A stretch of 64,000 bases of DNA. Origin: UBA4644 sp964646225. Its GTDB lineage: Bacteria > Bacillota > Clostridia > Oscillospirales > Butyricicoccaceae. Numbering within the stretch: the first letter of the stretch is position 1; each line of letters opens with the position of its first letter. The notes below the pieces were generated by a model. That model saw nothing but the letters and a program-made list of their open reading frames with translations. It ran no database searches and had not been told where the DNA came from. Both the position numbers and the translations under genes were made by a program. Of the stretch, positions 42,526 to 51,047 are shown piece after piece. Where the stretch lies: the NCBI GenBank assembly GCA_964646225.1, contig CAZYAD010000003.1, positions 1 to 64,000 of the forward strand, in the 5' to 3' direction.

Positions 42526-43521
42526 TTACAGCGTAGCGGCCATGACGGCCTTGATGGTGTGCATCCGGTTTTCGGCCTGCTGAAAGACAATGGACTGTGG
42601 ACCCTCGAACACCTCGTCGGTTACCTCCAGACAATCCAGCCCGAATTTCTCGCAGACCTCCCGGCCCACCACCGTCTTTTTGTCGTGATAGGCGGGCAAA
42701 CAGTGCATAAAGACCGCCTTCGGCCCGGCAATATCCATCAGCTCCTGGGTGATGCGATAGGGCAGCAGATCGTGGATGCGCTGGGCCCAGATCTCATCGG
42801 CCTCGCCCATGGAGACCCACACATCGGTGTACAGCACCTGCGCCCCACGGGCAGCATCCCGGGGATCCTCCACAAACTCCAGCACCGCGCCGGTCTGGGC
42901 AGCGATGCTCCGGCAGGTCTCCACCAGCTTGGGATCGGGGAAGTATTCTTTAGGGGAGCACACAACAAAGTGCATCCCCATCTTGGCGCAGCCCACCATC
43001 AGGGAATTGCCCATGTTGTAGCGGGCATCGCCGTAGTACACATATTTGACCCCCTGCAGGGTGCCGAACCGCTCCTTCACCGTGAGGAAATCCGCCAGGA
43101 TCTGGGTGGGATGGGCCTCGTCCGTCAGGCCATTCCACACCGGGACGGTGGCGTATTTCGCCAGCTCCTCCACCGTCTCCTGCCCGTAGCCCCGGTACTC
43201 AATGCCATCGAACATAGAGGAGAGCACCCGCGCGGTGTCGGGGATGGACTCCTTTTTGCCCAGCTGGGAGCCGGAATCCAGGTAGGTGACATGGATGCCC
43301 AGGTCATGCCCGGCCACCTCGAAGCTGCATCGGGTTCGGGTGGAGGTCTTCTCGAAGATCAGGGCGATGTTTTTGCCCTCAAAATAGCGGTGGGGGATCC
43401 CGGCCCGCTTGAGGGCCTTGAAGCCGGCGGCGGTGTCCACCAGCTCGGCGATCTCCTGCGGGGAGACATCCAGCAGCTTGAGGAAATCCTTCCCCTGCAT
43501 GGTCTTTTTCAGGTTCAGCAT
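42526..43521 (-). CDS. argF: Ornithine carbamoyltransferase
   Basis: A 331-residue enzyme making citrulline from ornithine and carbamoyl phosphate. The carbamoyl-phosphate site EKTSTRTRCSFEVA, the ornithine loop and the catalytic HCLPAYH are all present, with the DVWVSMGE motif between them. It is the third gene of the argG-argH-argF run, 49 nt after argH. An anabolic role is inferred from the operon; no arcA or arcC is near. Confidence 0.95.
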   Translation of the reverse strand: MLNLKKTMQGKDFLKLLDVSPQEIAELVDTAAGFKALKRAGIPHRYFEGKNIALIFEKTSTRTRCSFEVAGHDLGIHVTYLDSGSQLGKKESIPDTARVLSSMFDGIEYRGYGQETVEELAKYATVPVWNGLTDEAHPTQILADFLTVKERFGTLQGVKYVYYGDARYNMGNSLMVGCAKMGMHFVVCSPKEYFPDPKLVETCRSIAAQTGAVLEFVEDPRDAARGAQVLYTDVWVSMGEADEIWAQRIHDLLPYRITQELMDIAGPKAVFMHCLPAYHDKKTVVGREVCEKFGLDCLEVTDEVFEGPQSIVFQQAENRMHTIKAVMAATL

Positions 43522-43570
43522 AGCATTCGGTTCCTTTCTGTCGGGGGATCGAGTAAAAAGGGAAAGGGCT

Positions 43571-44950
43571 TTACAGCCCTTCCACAGCTTTGGCTAAAAA
43601 GGCGAACTGGGCGTCCAGCGACGGGGCGCTGACGCTGCCGGGGGAGGTGCGCTGGGCCACACAGGTCTCCAGCGAGATGGCCTCGAACAGATCGTCGGTA
43701 AACAGGGGGGAGTGAGCCTGATAATCGGCCAGCGGCAGGGTCTCCAGTACCAGATTTTTCGCGGTGCATTCCGCCACGAGCTGCCCCACCAGCTTATAGG
43801 CGGCCCGGAAGGGCAGCCCCTTGCGCACCAGATAGTCGGCAAGGTCGGTGGCGTTGATAAAGCCCTTTGCCGCCGCCTGGCGCATATTCTCCCGGTGGAT
43901 AGTCATGGTGGCGATCATGGGGGCCATCACCTGCAGGCACTGCTTCGCGGTGTCCACGCTGTCAAACAGCCCCTCCTTGTCCTCCTGCATATCCTTGTTA
44001 TAGGCCAGCGGCAGGCCCTTGAGCATGGTCAGAAGGCCCATCAGGTTGCCATAGACCCGGCCGGTCTTGCCCCGGATCAGCTCTGCCATGTCGGCGTTCT
44101 TCTTCTGGGGCATGATGGAGGAGCCGGTGGTGTAGGCGTCGTCCAGCTCCACATAGCGGAACTCCCAGGAGCACCACAGGATCAGCTCCTCCGACAGGCG
44201 GGAAAGGTGCATCATCAAAATGGCGATGGCCGAGCAGGCCTCCACTGCGAAATCCCGGTCGGAAACGCCGTCGATGCTGTTGAGGGTGTAGCCCTCCATG
44301 CCCAGCGTCCGGGCGGTCAGCTCCCGGTCGATGGGATAGGTGGTGCCGGCCAGTGCGCCGGAGCCCAGTGGCGATACATTGGCCCGCTTTGCGCAGTCGG
44401 CCAGACGGCCCAGATCCCGCTCCAGCATCATGCCATAAGCCAGCAGCTGGTGGGCGAACACGATGGGCTGGGCCCGCTGCAGGTGGGTGTAGCCGGGGAC
44501 GATGGCGTCCCGGCAGTCCTGGGCCTTGGCGCAGATGGCCCGGATCAGCTCTGCGGTGAGCCCGCGGAGGGCTGCCAGCTCCTTCCGCAGCCAGAGGCGC
44601 AGATCCAGCGCCACCTGATCGTTGCGGCTGCGGGCGGTGTGCAGGCGCTTGCCCGCCTCGCCGATGCGCCGGGTCAGCTCGGCCTCGTGGAACATATGGA
44701 TATCCTCGGCGGTGGGGTCGATCTCCAGCTTTCCGCTTTTCAGATCCTGCAGGATGCTTTCCAGCCCCGCGAGGATGGCCTCGGTGTCGGCGGGAGAGTT
44801 GATGCCCTGCGCCCCCAGCATGGCCGCGTGGGCCATGCTGCCGGTCAGATCCTCCTCAAACAGCCGCTGGTCAAAGCGGATGGAGGAATTGAAGTCATCC
44901 GCGAGCTGATCCAGCTGTTTGGCGGCGCGGCCCGCCCAGAGCTTTTCCAT
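43571..44950 (-). CDS. argH: Argininosuccinate lyase
   Basis: A 459-residue lyase that splits argininosuccinate into arginine and fumarate. The family signature GSSIMPQKKN is clear, together with HTARSRNDQVALD and GYTHLQRAQP. ATG 44950 (MEKLWAGR) is preferred; the longer frame to 45100 overlaps argG without homology. It starts 19 nt after the argG stop. Confidence 0.96.
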   Translation of the reverse strand: MEKLWAGRAAKQLDQLADDFNSSIRFDQRLFEEDLTGSMAHAAMLGAQGINSPADTEAILAGLESILQDLKSGKLEIDPTAEDIHMFHEAELTRRIGEAGKRLHTARSRNDQVALDLRLWLRKELAALRGLTAELIRAICAKAQDCRDAIVPGYTHLQRAQPIVFAHQLLAYGMMLERDLGRLADCAKRANVSPLGSGALAGTTYPIDRELTARTLGMEGYTLNSIDGVSDRDFAVEACSAIAILMMHLSRLSEELILWCSWEFRYVELDDAYTTGSSIMPQKKNADMAELIRGKTGRVYGNLMGLLTMLKGLPLAYNKDMQEDKEGLFDSVDTAKQCLQVMAPMIATMTIHRENMRQAAAKGFINATDLADYLVRKGLPFRAAYKLVGQLVAECTAKNLVLETLPLADYQAHSPLFTDDLFEAISLETCVAQRTSPGSVSAPSLDAQFAFLAKAVEGL

Positions 44951-44969
44951 AAAATGACCTCGCAATCGT

Positions 44970-46208
44970 TTAGTTCTGCTCCCATTTCTTCGCCAAGTGG
45001 GCCTGGACGGAGATGGGCAGACCGAACAGGTTGATGAACCCGGCAGATTCGGCCTGATCGTACACACCGCCGTCCTCACCGAAGGAGGCGATCTCGGCAT
45101 CGTACAGGGAATAAGGGGAGGTGACGCCGGCGTTGATCATATTGCCCTTGTACAGCTTGAGCTTCACCTGGCCGGTGACATGCTCCTGGGTGCTGTCCAC
45201 AAAGGCAGAGAGCGCCTTGCGCAGGGGGGTGAACCACTGACCGAAATACACCAGCTCTGCGAACTTCTGGGCCACCAGCGTCTTGTAGTGCTGGGTGTCC
45301 CGGTCCAGGGTGATGGTCTCCAGCACCTCGTGGGCCTTATAGAGGATGGCGCCGCCGGGCGTTTCGTAAACGCCGCGGGACTTCATGCCCACCAGCCGGT
45401 TTTCCACGATATCCAGCAGGCCGATGCCGTTGGCCCCGCCGATCTCGTTGAGCTTGAGGACGATGTCCACGGGAGAGAGCTTTTCGCCGTTGACCGCCAC
45501 GGGATTGCCTTTTTCAAAGTCGATGGTGACATAGGTGGGCTTGTCGGGGGCCTGCTCGGGAGAAACGCTCATCTCCAGGAAGCCGGGCTTGTTGTACTGG
45601 GGTTCGTTGGCGGGATCCTCCAGATCCAGACCCTCGTGGGAAAGGTGCCACAGGTTCTTGTCCTTGGAATAGTTGGTTTCCCGGGTGATCTTCAGGGGGA
45701 CATGGTGGGCCTCGGCATAGTCGATCTCCTCGTCACGGGATTTGATCTCCCACTCCCGCCAGGGGGCGATGATGGGCATATCGGGGGCGATGGACTTGAT
45801 GGCCAGCTCAAAGCGCACCTGGTCGTTACCCTTACCGGTGCAGCCGTGACAGATGGCGTCCGCGCCCTCCTTCAGAGCGATCTTGGCCAGCTCCACGCCG
45901 ATGAGGGGCCGGGCAAAGGCCGTGCCCATCAGGTAATCCTCGTACTTGGCCCCGGCCTTGACGGTAGGAAAGATGAAGTCCTCCACGAACTCTTTGGACA
46001 GATCCAGCACATACAGCTTGGAGGCGCCGGATTTCAGCGCCTTTTCCTCCAGCCCCTCCAGCTCGTCAGCCTGACCCACATTGCCGGAGACGGCGATGAT
46101 CTCGGGATCGTTGTAGTTCTCCTTCAGCCAGGGGATGATGACAGAGGTATCCAGACCGCCGGAATAGGCCAGGACGATCTTTTTGATGGATTCTTTATTC
46201 TTGATCAT
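44970..46208 (-). CDS. argG: Argininosuccinate synthase
   Basis: A 412-residue ATP-dependent ligase joining citrulline and aspartate. The PP-loop LAYSGGLDTSVI is at the start, followed by GCTGKGNDQVRFE and SPEQAPDKP-type sequences. ATG 46208 has GAGG 8 nt upstream, preferred over the frame from 46283 that runs into the promoter. It is the first gene of the arginine operon. Confidence 0.96.
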   Translation of the reverse strand: MIKNKESIKKIVLAYSGGLDTSVIIPWLKENYNDPEIIAVSGNVGQADELEGLEEKALKSGASKLYVLDLSKEFVEDFIFPTVKAGAKYEDYLMGTAFARPLIGVELAKIALKEGADAICHGCTGKGNDQVRFELAIKSIAPDMPIIAPWREWEIKSRDEEIDYAEAHHVPLKITRETNYSKDKNLWHLSHEGLDLEDPANEPQYNKPGFLEMSVSPEQAPDKPTYVTIDFEKGNPVAVNGEKLSPVDIVLKLNEIGGANGIGLLDIVENRLVGMKSRGVYETPGGAILYKAHEVLETITLDRDTQHYKTLVAQKFAELVYFGQWFTPLRKALSAFVDSTQEHVTGQVKLKLYKGNMINAGVTSPYSLYDAEIASFGEDGGVYDQAESAGFINLFGLPISVQAHLAKKWEQN

Positions 46209-46263
46209 AGCAGGTTCCTCCCAAATTATATCCGAAGTGTTTTGTTGTTCAAACGATGGGATA

Positions 46264-46293
46264 ATTATACACTCACGCTGCATAAATAGTCAA
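46264..46293 (-). promoter_or_regulatory. Promoter of argGHF
   Basis: On the minus strand, TTGACT (46293-46288) and TATAAT (46269-46264) are 18 bp apart. The AT-rich string TGCATAAATAGTCA overlapping the -35 box is where an ArgR site would be expected, but the match to the ARG box is only partial. Confidence 0.7.
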
Positions 46294-46388
46294 TGTGCGC
46301 CCTGCACAAAATTTCGCCGCCGCGACAGGAAAAACACCGGGTGGCTTTGGGCATATCTCACAGAACAGCGGCCGCATCCATGCAAAGA

Positions 46389-46416
46389 CCCCCGCCGCGG
46401 ATATCCGCGGCGGGGG
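46389..46416 (-). terminator. 28-bp perfect palindrome, likely terminator of the lipoprotein gene
   Basis: Fourteen bases (CCCCCGCCGCGGAT) are followed immediately by their exact reverse complement. On the minus strand TCTTT follows, a weak T-run, in the position expected for a terminator downstream of the gene ending at 46452. Confidence 0.55.
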
Positions 46417-46451
46417 AAGGACGCTGCCGTATACTGAATATAAAAACAGGC

Positions 46452-46991
46452 TCAGCGGTCGGTGAACAGGACGGTGGACAGCACCTCCAGCGCCTGCCCG
46501 GACCATTCAGGGAACTGGTCGTTCAGGGCTGCCCAGCCGTTGCCAAAGCTGACAAAGCACCAGCAGCCGCCGCCGTCATAAAAGCCCACCCGGGCGGTGC
46601 CGCCGCTTTGCAGCAAAAGCTCGGTCTCTGTCAGCCCGGTGCCGCAGACCCCAAAGCCGCCGCTGTAATCCCGTAACAGCACCCGCCGGGTGTCCTCTGC
46701 CGGACCAAAGGCCAGCGTCCAGCCCTGCGTGTCCTCGGCCCGCTCCTCATAAACCCAGCCCTCCGGCAGGGCGAGGGAGACCCGTCCTGCCGTGACCTGC
46801 GCCGGCAGCGGCGCAGCTTCCTCCGGGGGCGTTGCCGCAGGGGGATCGCCTGGCGCATCGGAAGCCGGGGCGGCGGAAGGGGCCGCAGGAGCCTCCGGCG
46901 TCGCGGCGGGTGCGGGAGACGCTGTGCCGCAGGCGGAAAGCAGCAGCGTCAGCGTCAGCAGAGCGAGCAGGAATGATTGGATTTGTTTCAT
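46452..46991 (-). CDS. Secreted lipoprotein of unknown function
   Basis: A 179-residue protein with a lipoprotein signal peptide (LALLTLTLLLSACGTA). A long Ala/Pro-rich spacer runs to about residue 65, and the remaining domain of about 110 residues (VSLALPEGWVYEERAED, then GWTLAFGPAED) has the look of a small PsbP/Mog1-type fold. I do not recognise a family with confidence. It is divergent from the membrane-anchored XRE regulator at 47162. Confidence 0.7.
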   Translation of the reverse strand: MKQIQSFLLALLTLTLLLSACGTASPAPAATPEAPAAPSAAPASDAPGDPPAATPPEEAAPLPAQVTAGRVSLALPEGWVYEERAEDTQGWTLAFGPAEDTRRVLLRDYSGGFGVCGTGLTETELLLQSGGTARVGFYDGGGCWCFVSFGNGWAALNDQFPEWSGQALEVLSTVLFTDR

Positions 46992-47102
46992 AATAAGGTG
47001 CCTCCTGAAAGTTTTTCTTACCTTTCAGACCGCAGAAGGGTGAAAAAAGTTCCGCTTTTTGCCGCCGCAACGCTCCGTTGACAGGAGGAAACGGCGGGTC
47101 GG

Positions 47103-47131
47103 TTGCGAAAAAGCCCCGCCTGTGCTACCAT
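47103..47131 (+). promoter_or_regulatory. Possible promoter of the XRE regulator
   Basis: TTGCGA (47103-47108) and TACCAT (47126-47131) are separated by 17 bp, 31 bp before the GTG start. The -10 box is a modest match. Confidence 0.45.
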
Positions 47132-47161
47132 AGGCCCAGAAACGAAAGGAGGCGATGCCCT

Positions 47162-48406
47162 GTGACCTTAGGCCGGCGCATCCAGCAATATCGAAAAGAG
47201 AAGGGCCTTTCCCAGGAGGCGCTGGGGGAGGCACTGGGAGTCTCGCGTCAGGCGGTATCCAAATGGGAGGGGGACAACGGCATCCCCGAGCTGGACACCC
47301 TCATCGCAATGAGCAGCCTGTTCGGCGTCACGCTGGGGACGCTGCTGGGGGTGGAGGAGCCCCGAACCGCCCCTCAGACAGCGCCTCAGGCAGGGCAGTC
47401 TGCACCGGACTCTGCGCCCCGGGACGGTGACCGTGAGGGAGAGACGCGCACCCGCCGGGTGCTGGAGGAATATGTGCGGCAGAGCCGCGCCGGGCAGGAA
47501 AAGCAGCGCAGGCGGCTGGCCCTTCCGGCGGGCCTTCTGGCGGGGATGCTGCTGCTGAGCCTGTTCCGCATCGGCTCGCTGGAAAGCGACCTCCGGCAGC
47601 TGCGCAGCCAGCTTTCGCTGCTGGAGGTGCGGGTGGACAACAGCCTCAGCGGCATTTCCAGCCAGATACAGAGCAGTATCAACGCCGCGCTGGAGGAAAA
47701 CCAGCGGTTCACCAGCTCCTTTTCCTGGGATGTGGCCGCCTTTGATGTCGAACGGCAGACTGTGACCCTGGAGCTCCACGCCACCATGAAGGAATATCCG
47801 GCGGGCGGCGCGGCCCAGTTCCTGGCCTCCTGGGAGGACGGGCGGCAGGAGGCCGACTGGTGCGGCGGCCCGGACTTCACCGCCCGGCTGACCCTGCCCA
47901 TGAGCAGCGCCCTTCAGATCAGCCTCCGTCTGCGGGACGGCGAGGGCAACATCCGGGAGCAGACGCTGGACACCATCCATGACCTGCATCCCGATTATTT
48001 CCGGCTCCATGCCGACAGCCTGCGGGCGGTGTTTGCCTTTTCGGTGAATCTCAGCTGGGGCAGCACCAGCACGGCGCTGTCGGAGGAGCCCCGGGTGTGC
48101 ATCACCTCCTTCTGGCCGGAGCAGCTGTGGCCTACGGCGGCGGACATCGCGCTGACGGTGGGCGGAAAGCAGGTCTATTCCGGGGCCATGACCCTCAGCG
48201 GGCAGGCTGATGAGCACGGGGACTTTTTCGCCACCCTCCCGGAAAAATATGTGCAGCAGCTGCTGGCAGAGGGGCAGGCGGTGGAGATCACCCTGACCGT
48301 CACCGACAATCTGGGCCGAACCGATGTGTTTTCTCAGTGCGGCACTGTGCGGGAGGGGGAGCTGGAGCTGGAGAGCGAGAGCGCCCCTGTGGCCTGGCAG
48401 CGATGA
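47162..48406 (+). CDS. Membrane-anchored XRE-family regulator with extracytoplasmic domain
   Basis: A 414-residue one-component regulator. The HTH of the XRE/Cro type is at residues 1-65 (YRKEKGLSQEALGEALGVSRQAVSKWEG). Then come a charged linker, one transmembrane helix (about 125-142, LALPAGLLAGMLLLSLF), a short coiled coil (LESDLRQLRSQLSLLEVRV) and a beta-rich external domain (about 190-400). GTG 47162 has AAAGGAGG 9 nt upstream. The architecture suggests that it senses something outside the membrane and regulates genes directly. The divergent lipoprotein gene is a candidate target or partner. Confidence 0.82.
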   Translation: MTLGRRIQQYRKEKGLSQEALGEALGVSRQAVSKWEGDNGIPELDTLIAMSSLFGVTLGTLLGVEEPRTAPQTAPQAGQSAPDSAPRDGDREGETRTRRVLEEYVRQSRAGQEKQRRRLALPAGLLAGMLLLSLFRIGSLESDLRQLRSQLSLLEVRVDNSLSGISSQIQSSINAALEENQRFTSSFSWDVAAFDVERQTVTLELHATMKEYPAGGAAQFLASWEDGRQEADWCGGPDFTARLTLPMSSALQISLRLRDGEGNIREQTLDTIHDLHPDYFRLHADSLRAVFAFSVNLSWGSTSTALSEEPRVCITSFWPEQLWPTAADIALTVGGKQVYSGAMTLSGQADEHGDFFATLPEKYVQQLLAEGQAVEITLTVTDNLGRTDVFSQCGTVREGELELESESAPVAWQR

Positions 48407-48497
48407 AGGCGCGGCCTTCCGGCCGCCCTTTCCGCCGGCGGCCCCCGCCCACCATCCCCATTTTCCACAGGTTTTGCGGATTTTTCGCGAAAAGCCC

Positions 48498-48527
48498 TTG
48501 ACAAAAGCCCTCCGGCTGTTATATAAT
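48498..48527 (+). promoter_or_regulatory. Promoter of the tRNA cluster
   Basis: TTGACA (48498-48503) and TATAAT (48522-48527), both consensus, have an 18-bp spacer, 31 bp before tRNA-Gly. Confidence 0.85.
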
Positions 48528-48558
48528 GCAAAGGCTGATTTACGAAAGTCTGACAATC

Positions 48559-48632
48559 GCAGGTGTAGTTCAATGGTAGAATGTCAGCCTTCCAAGCTGA
48601 ACACGTGGGTTCGATTCCCATCACCTGCTCCA
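48559..48632 (+). tRNA. tRNA-Gly (TCC anticodon)
   Basis: The cloverleaf is readable: acceptor GCAGGTG/CACCTGC, anticodon loop CTTCCAA and T-arm GGGTTCGATTCCC. The CCA end is encoded. Confidence 0.96.
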
Positions 48633-48664
48633 GTTCTTCATCAGCCTATCTTCCTGATTGAAAT

Positions 48665-48741
48665 GCGCCTGTAGCTCAGCAGGATAGAGCAACTGCCTTC
48701 TAAGCAGTAGGTTGGGGGTTCGAGTCCCTCCAGGCGCGCCA
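48665..48741 (+). tRNA. tRNA-Arg (TCT anticodon)
   Basis: Acceptor GCGCCTG pairs with CAGGCGC. The anticodon loop is CTTCTAA and the T-arm contains GGGTTCGAGTCCC. CCA is encoded. Confidence 0.96.
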
Positions 48742-48749
48742 GTTTATAT

Positions 48750-48827
48750 GGTGGATGTGGCGCAGTTGGTTAGCGCGTCAGATTGTGGCTCTGAAGGCCG
48801 GGGGTTCGAATCCCCTCATCCACCCCA
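48750..48827 (+). tRNA. tRNA-His (GTG anticodon)
   Basis: Acceptor GTGGATG pairs with CATCCAC, with the histidine-specific extra G at 48750 opposite C73. The anticodon GTG lies in ATTGTGGC. CCA is encoded. Confidence 0.95.
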
Positions 48828-48893
48828 CTTTTTTGATGTGCCCGCTCCTCGAAAGAGGGGCGTGTACATTATTTCGCCGGAGGGCGGCCATAC

Positions 48894-48968
48894 TGGGCTG
48901 TCGCCAAGCGGTAAGGCACCAGACTTTGACTCTGGCATTCGCAGGTTCAAATCCCGCCAGCCCAGCCA
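48894..48968 (+). tRNA. tRNA-Gln (TTG anticodon)
   Basis: Acceptor TGGGCTG pairs with CAGCCCA. The anticodon loop is ACTTTGACT (TTG) and the T-arm contains AGGTTCAAATCC. CCA is encoded. Confidence 0.95.
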
Positions 48969-48974
48969 AAACCT

Positions 48975-49050
48975 GATTCAGTAGCTCAGTCGGCAGAGCA
49001 CCTGCCTTTTAAGCAGGGTGTCCGGGGTTCGAATCCCCGCTGAGTCACCA
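48975..49050 (+). tRNA. tRNA-Lys (TTT anticodon)
   Basis: Acceptor GATTCAG pairs with CTGAGTC (one wobble). The anticodon loop is CTTTTAA and the T-arm is GGGGTTCGAATCCCC. CCA is encoded. It is the last gene of the tRNA run. Confidence 0.95.
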
Positions 49051-49087
49051 AAAACCCTTGAAAACGATGGTTTTCAAGGGTTTTTTC
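49051..49087 (+). terminator. Terminator of the tRNA cluster
   Basis: AAAACCCTTGAAAAC pairs perfectly with GTTTTCAAGGGTTTT around GATG, with more T residues after it. The stem is A/T-symmetric, so it could also end the minus-strand gene at 49105. Confidence 0.9.
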
Positions 49088-49104
49088 CTGTTTGTGGCGG
49101 GTTT

Positions 49105-49923
49105 TTACGGCTGTATGCCGCTTCCCGCGCAGCCCAGCTCCCAAAAGGCCACGGCACTGGCCGCCGCTACATTGAGGGAATCTACCCCGTGCGCCATGGG
49201 GATGCGCAGGGTGTAGTCACAGGCCGCGATGGTCGCCGGTGCCAGCCCATCTCCCTCGGTGCCCAGCACGACGGCCAGCCGCTCCACCGCCGCCAGCCGG
49301 GGCTCACGGATGGAAAGCGCTTCCGGCGTCAGTGCCATGGCAGCGGTTGTAAAGCCAAGCCGCTTTACTTCATCGACGGAATCCACCCAGGCCCACGGAA
49401 CCTGAAAGACCGTCCCCATGCTGACCCGGATGGCCCGCCGGTACAGCGGATCGCAGCAGCCCGGGGTCAGCAGCACGGCCTCCATCCCCAGGGCCGCCGC
49501 CGAACGGAAGATGGCGCCGATGTTGGTGGGATTCATCACATCCTCCAGCACCGCCACCCGGCGGGCATCCCGGCAGATCTTCTCCGGTGCGGCCAGCGGC
49601 GGGCGGCGCATGGCGCACAGCAGCCCGCGGGTCAGCTTGAAGCCGGTGAGCCGGGTGAGCACCTCCAGCGGCGCTGCGTACACCGGCGTTTCCGGGCAGC
49701 GAGCCAAAATGGGCGCGGCCTCCCGCGCCAGCTGCCGATCCTCCACCAGCAGGGTCACCGGCTGCATCCCGGCGTCCAGTGCCCGGAGGATCACATTGGG
49801 ACTTTCGGCAATGAACAGCCCCTGGGAGAGATCCTCGCGGCACACCAGCTGGTTTTCCGAAAGCCGGGCAAACACATCCAGCGCCGGATCCTGAAAATCG
49901 GTCACAGGCAAAATGATGGACAT
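49105..49923 (-). CDS. TrmH/SpoU-family RNA 2'-O-methyltransferase
   Basis: A 272-residue methyltransferase of the SPOUT class, modifying rRNA or tRNA ribose. SpoU motifs are complete: VLEDVMNPTNIGAIFRSAAALGM, LGTEGDGL and IPMAHGVDSLNVAAASAVAFWE. The N-terminal region resembles the substrate-binding domain of this family. ATG 49923 with AGGAG 7 nt upstream is chosen over the frame extending to 50061. The specific target nucleotide is unknown. Confidence 0.9.
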   Translation of the reverse strand: MSIILPVTDFQDPALDVFARLSENQLVCREDLSQGLFIAESPNVILRALDAGMQPVTLLVEDRQLAREAAPILARCPETPVYAAPLEVLTRLTGFKLTRGLLCAMRRPPLAAPEKICRDARRVAVLEDVMNPTNIGAIFRSAAALGMEAVLLTPGCCDPLYRRAIRVSMGTVFQVPWAWVDSVDEVKRLGFTTAAMALTPEALSIREPRLAAVERLAVVLGTEGDGLAPATIAACDYTLRIPMAHGVDSLNVAAASAVAFWELGCAGSGIQP

Positions 49924-50089
49924 AAACGCGCTCCTTTCAGCGGGAAAGCTCCTGACTGCCTCCATTATAGCGGCCTGCGCCGCCGCTGTCAAACCCGGCC
50001 CGCCTTCGACGGCGTTTGACGGCAGAGTTGGGCGGATGCTGCGGAAATATCGCGGTTTCATGCAGAAGTTATGGAATACTATGCGAAAG

Positions 50090-50096
50090 TGTCGAA
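50090..50096 (+). promoter_or_regulatory. Spo0A-binding 0A box upstream of spo0A
   Basis: The heptamer TGTCGAA is an exact match to the 0A box, 112 bp before the spo0A start (about 119 bp measured from its first base). Autoregulation is known for spo0A in Bacillus and clostridia. The region 49924-50193 otherwise holds AT-rich promoter-like DNA without a clear sigma-A match. Confidence 0.55.
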
Positions 50097-50208
50097 ATAC
50101 GACTCACGATTTTTTGGTGAAATTGCGTAAAAAAGATTGTAAATCCAAGTCTCCTGTGCTATTTTATACCCACGGTACCGAAGATTTTACGGAATGAAGG
50201 CGAATGAA

Positions 50209-50976
50209 ATGAAAGAACGCACTCGAATCCTGCTGGCGGATGACCAGAGAGAGTTTTGTGATGCGCTGGCCCGGGCGCTGGAGGACTATGCGGGCATGGA
50301 GGTCGTAGGACAGGCACGGGACGGCGAGCGGCTGCTGGAGCTCATCCGGGAGACTGCTCCGGATGTGGTGGTGACCGATGCCATGCTGCCTAAAAAGGAC
50401 GGCCTTTCGGTGATCCGCGCCGCCGGAGAGCTTGCGCTGAAGACCCACCCGGCCTTTTATGTGGTGACCTCCTTTGCCAGCGAAAGCCTGCTGGCAGAGG
50501 CCATGTCGCTGAAGGTGAGCTGCTTTACCCTCAAGCCCTGCGACACCGCCGATCTGGCCAAGCGCATCGCCACCGGCGGGACGGTACGCTTTGGCGGCGG
50601 GAGCCGGCCTGCCTCGCCGGAGGTGGCGCTGGAGATGCGGGTGACCGGCATCATCCATGATATCGGCGTCCCGGCCCACATCAAGGGCTACCAGTACCTG
50701 CGGGAGGCCATCATCATGACGGTGCAGGATATGGACACCATCAATGCCATCACAAAGGTGCTCTATCCCACAGTGGCCAAGCGCTATAAAACCACCAGCT
50801 CCCGGGTGGAGCGGGCCATCCGCCATGCCATCGAGGTGGCCTGGGACCGGGGCGATGTGGAGGTGCTCAACAGCTTCTTCGGCTATACGGTGTCCAATGT
50901 CAAGGGCAAGCCAACCAATTCCGAGTTCATCTCCATGATTGCCGACCGGATCCGGCTGGAGCAGAAGATCGGGTAA
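50209..50976 (+). CDS. spo0A: Sporulation master regulator Spo0A
   Basis: A 255-residue response regulator. The receiver domain (1-120) has the acidic pair Asp11-Asp12, phospho-acceptor Asp57 (VVVTDAMLP) and Lys in FTLKPCD. The C-terminal effector domain is unmistakable Spo0A: GIIHDIGVPAHIKGYQYLREAI, LYPTVAKRY and SRVERAIRHAIEVAWDRGD. ATG 50209 (MKERTRILLADD) has AAGG 8 nt upstream; an in-frame ATG at 50194 is possible. The usual spoIVB is not adjacent; a SpoU methyltransferase lies upstream, divergent. Confidence 0.96.
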   Translation: MKERTRILLADDQREFCDALARALEDYAGMEVVGQARDGERLLELIRETAPDVVVTDAMLPKKDGLSVIRAAGELALKTHPAFYVVTSFASESLLAEAMSLKVSCFTLKPCDTADLAKRIATGGTVRFGGGSRPASPEVALEMRVTGIIHDIGVPAHIKGYQYLREAIIMTVQDMDTINAITKVLYPTVAKRYKTTSSRVERAIRHAIEVAWDRGDVEVLNSFFGYTVSNVKGKPTNSEFISMIADRIRLEQKIG

Positions 50977-50995
50977 GGCCGCGCCCCAAAAGACC

Positions 50996-51024
50996 TTGTA
51001 CTTTTCGGCGAAAGCCCGTATAAT
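50996..51024 (+). promoter_or_regulatory. Promoter of ispDF
   Basis: TTGTAC (50996-51001) and TATAAT (51019-51024) have a 17-bp spacer. Confidence 0.75.
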
Positions 51025-51047
51025 AGGGGCAGAGGAGGGGTTGCCCC

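Noticed and set aside
46264..46293. An ArgR (ARG box) operator at the argGHF promoter
   Set aside because: Only a partial half-site-like string is visible; not enough to call a separate feature.
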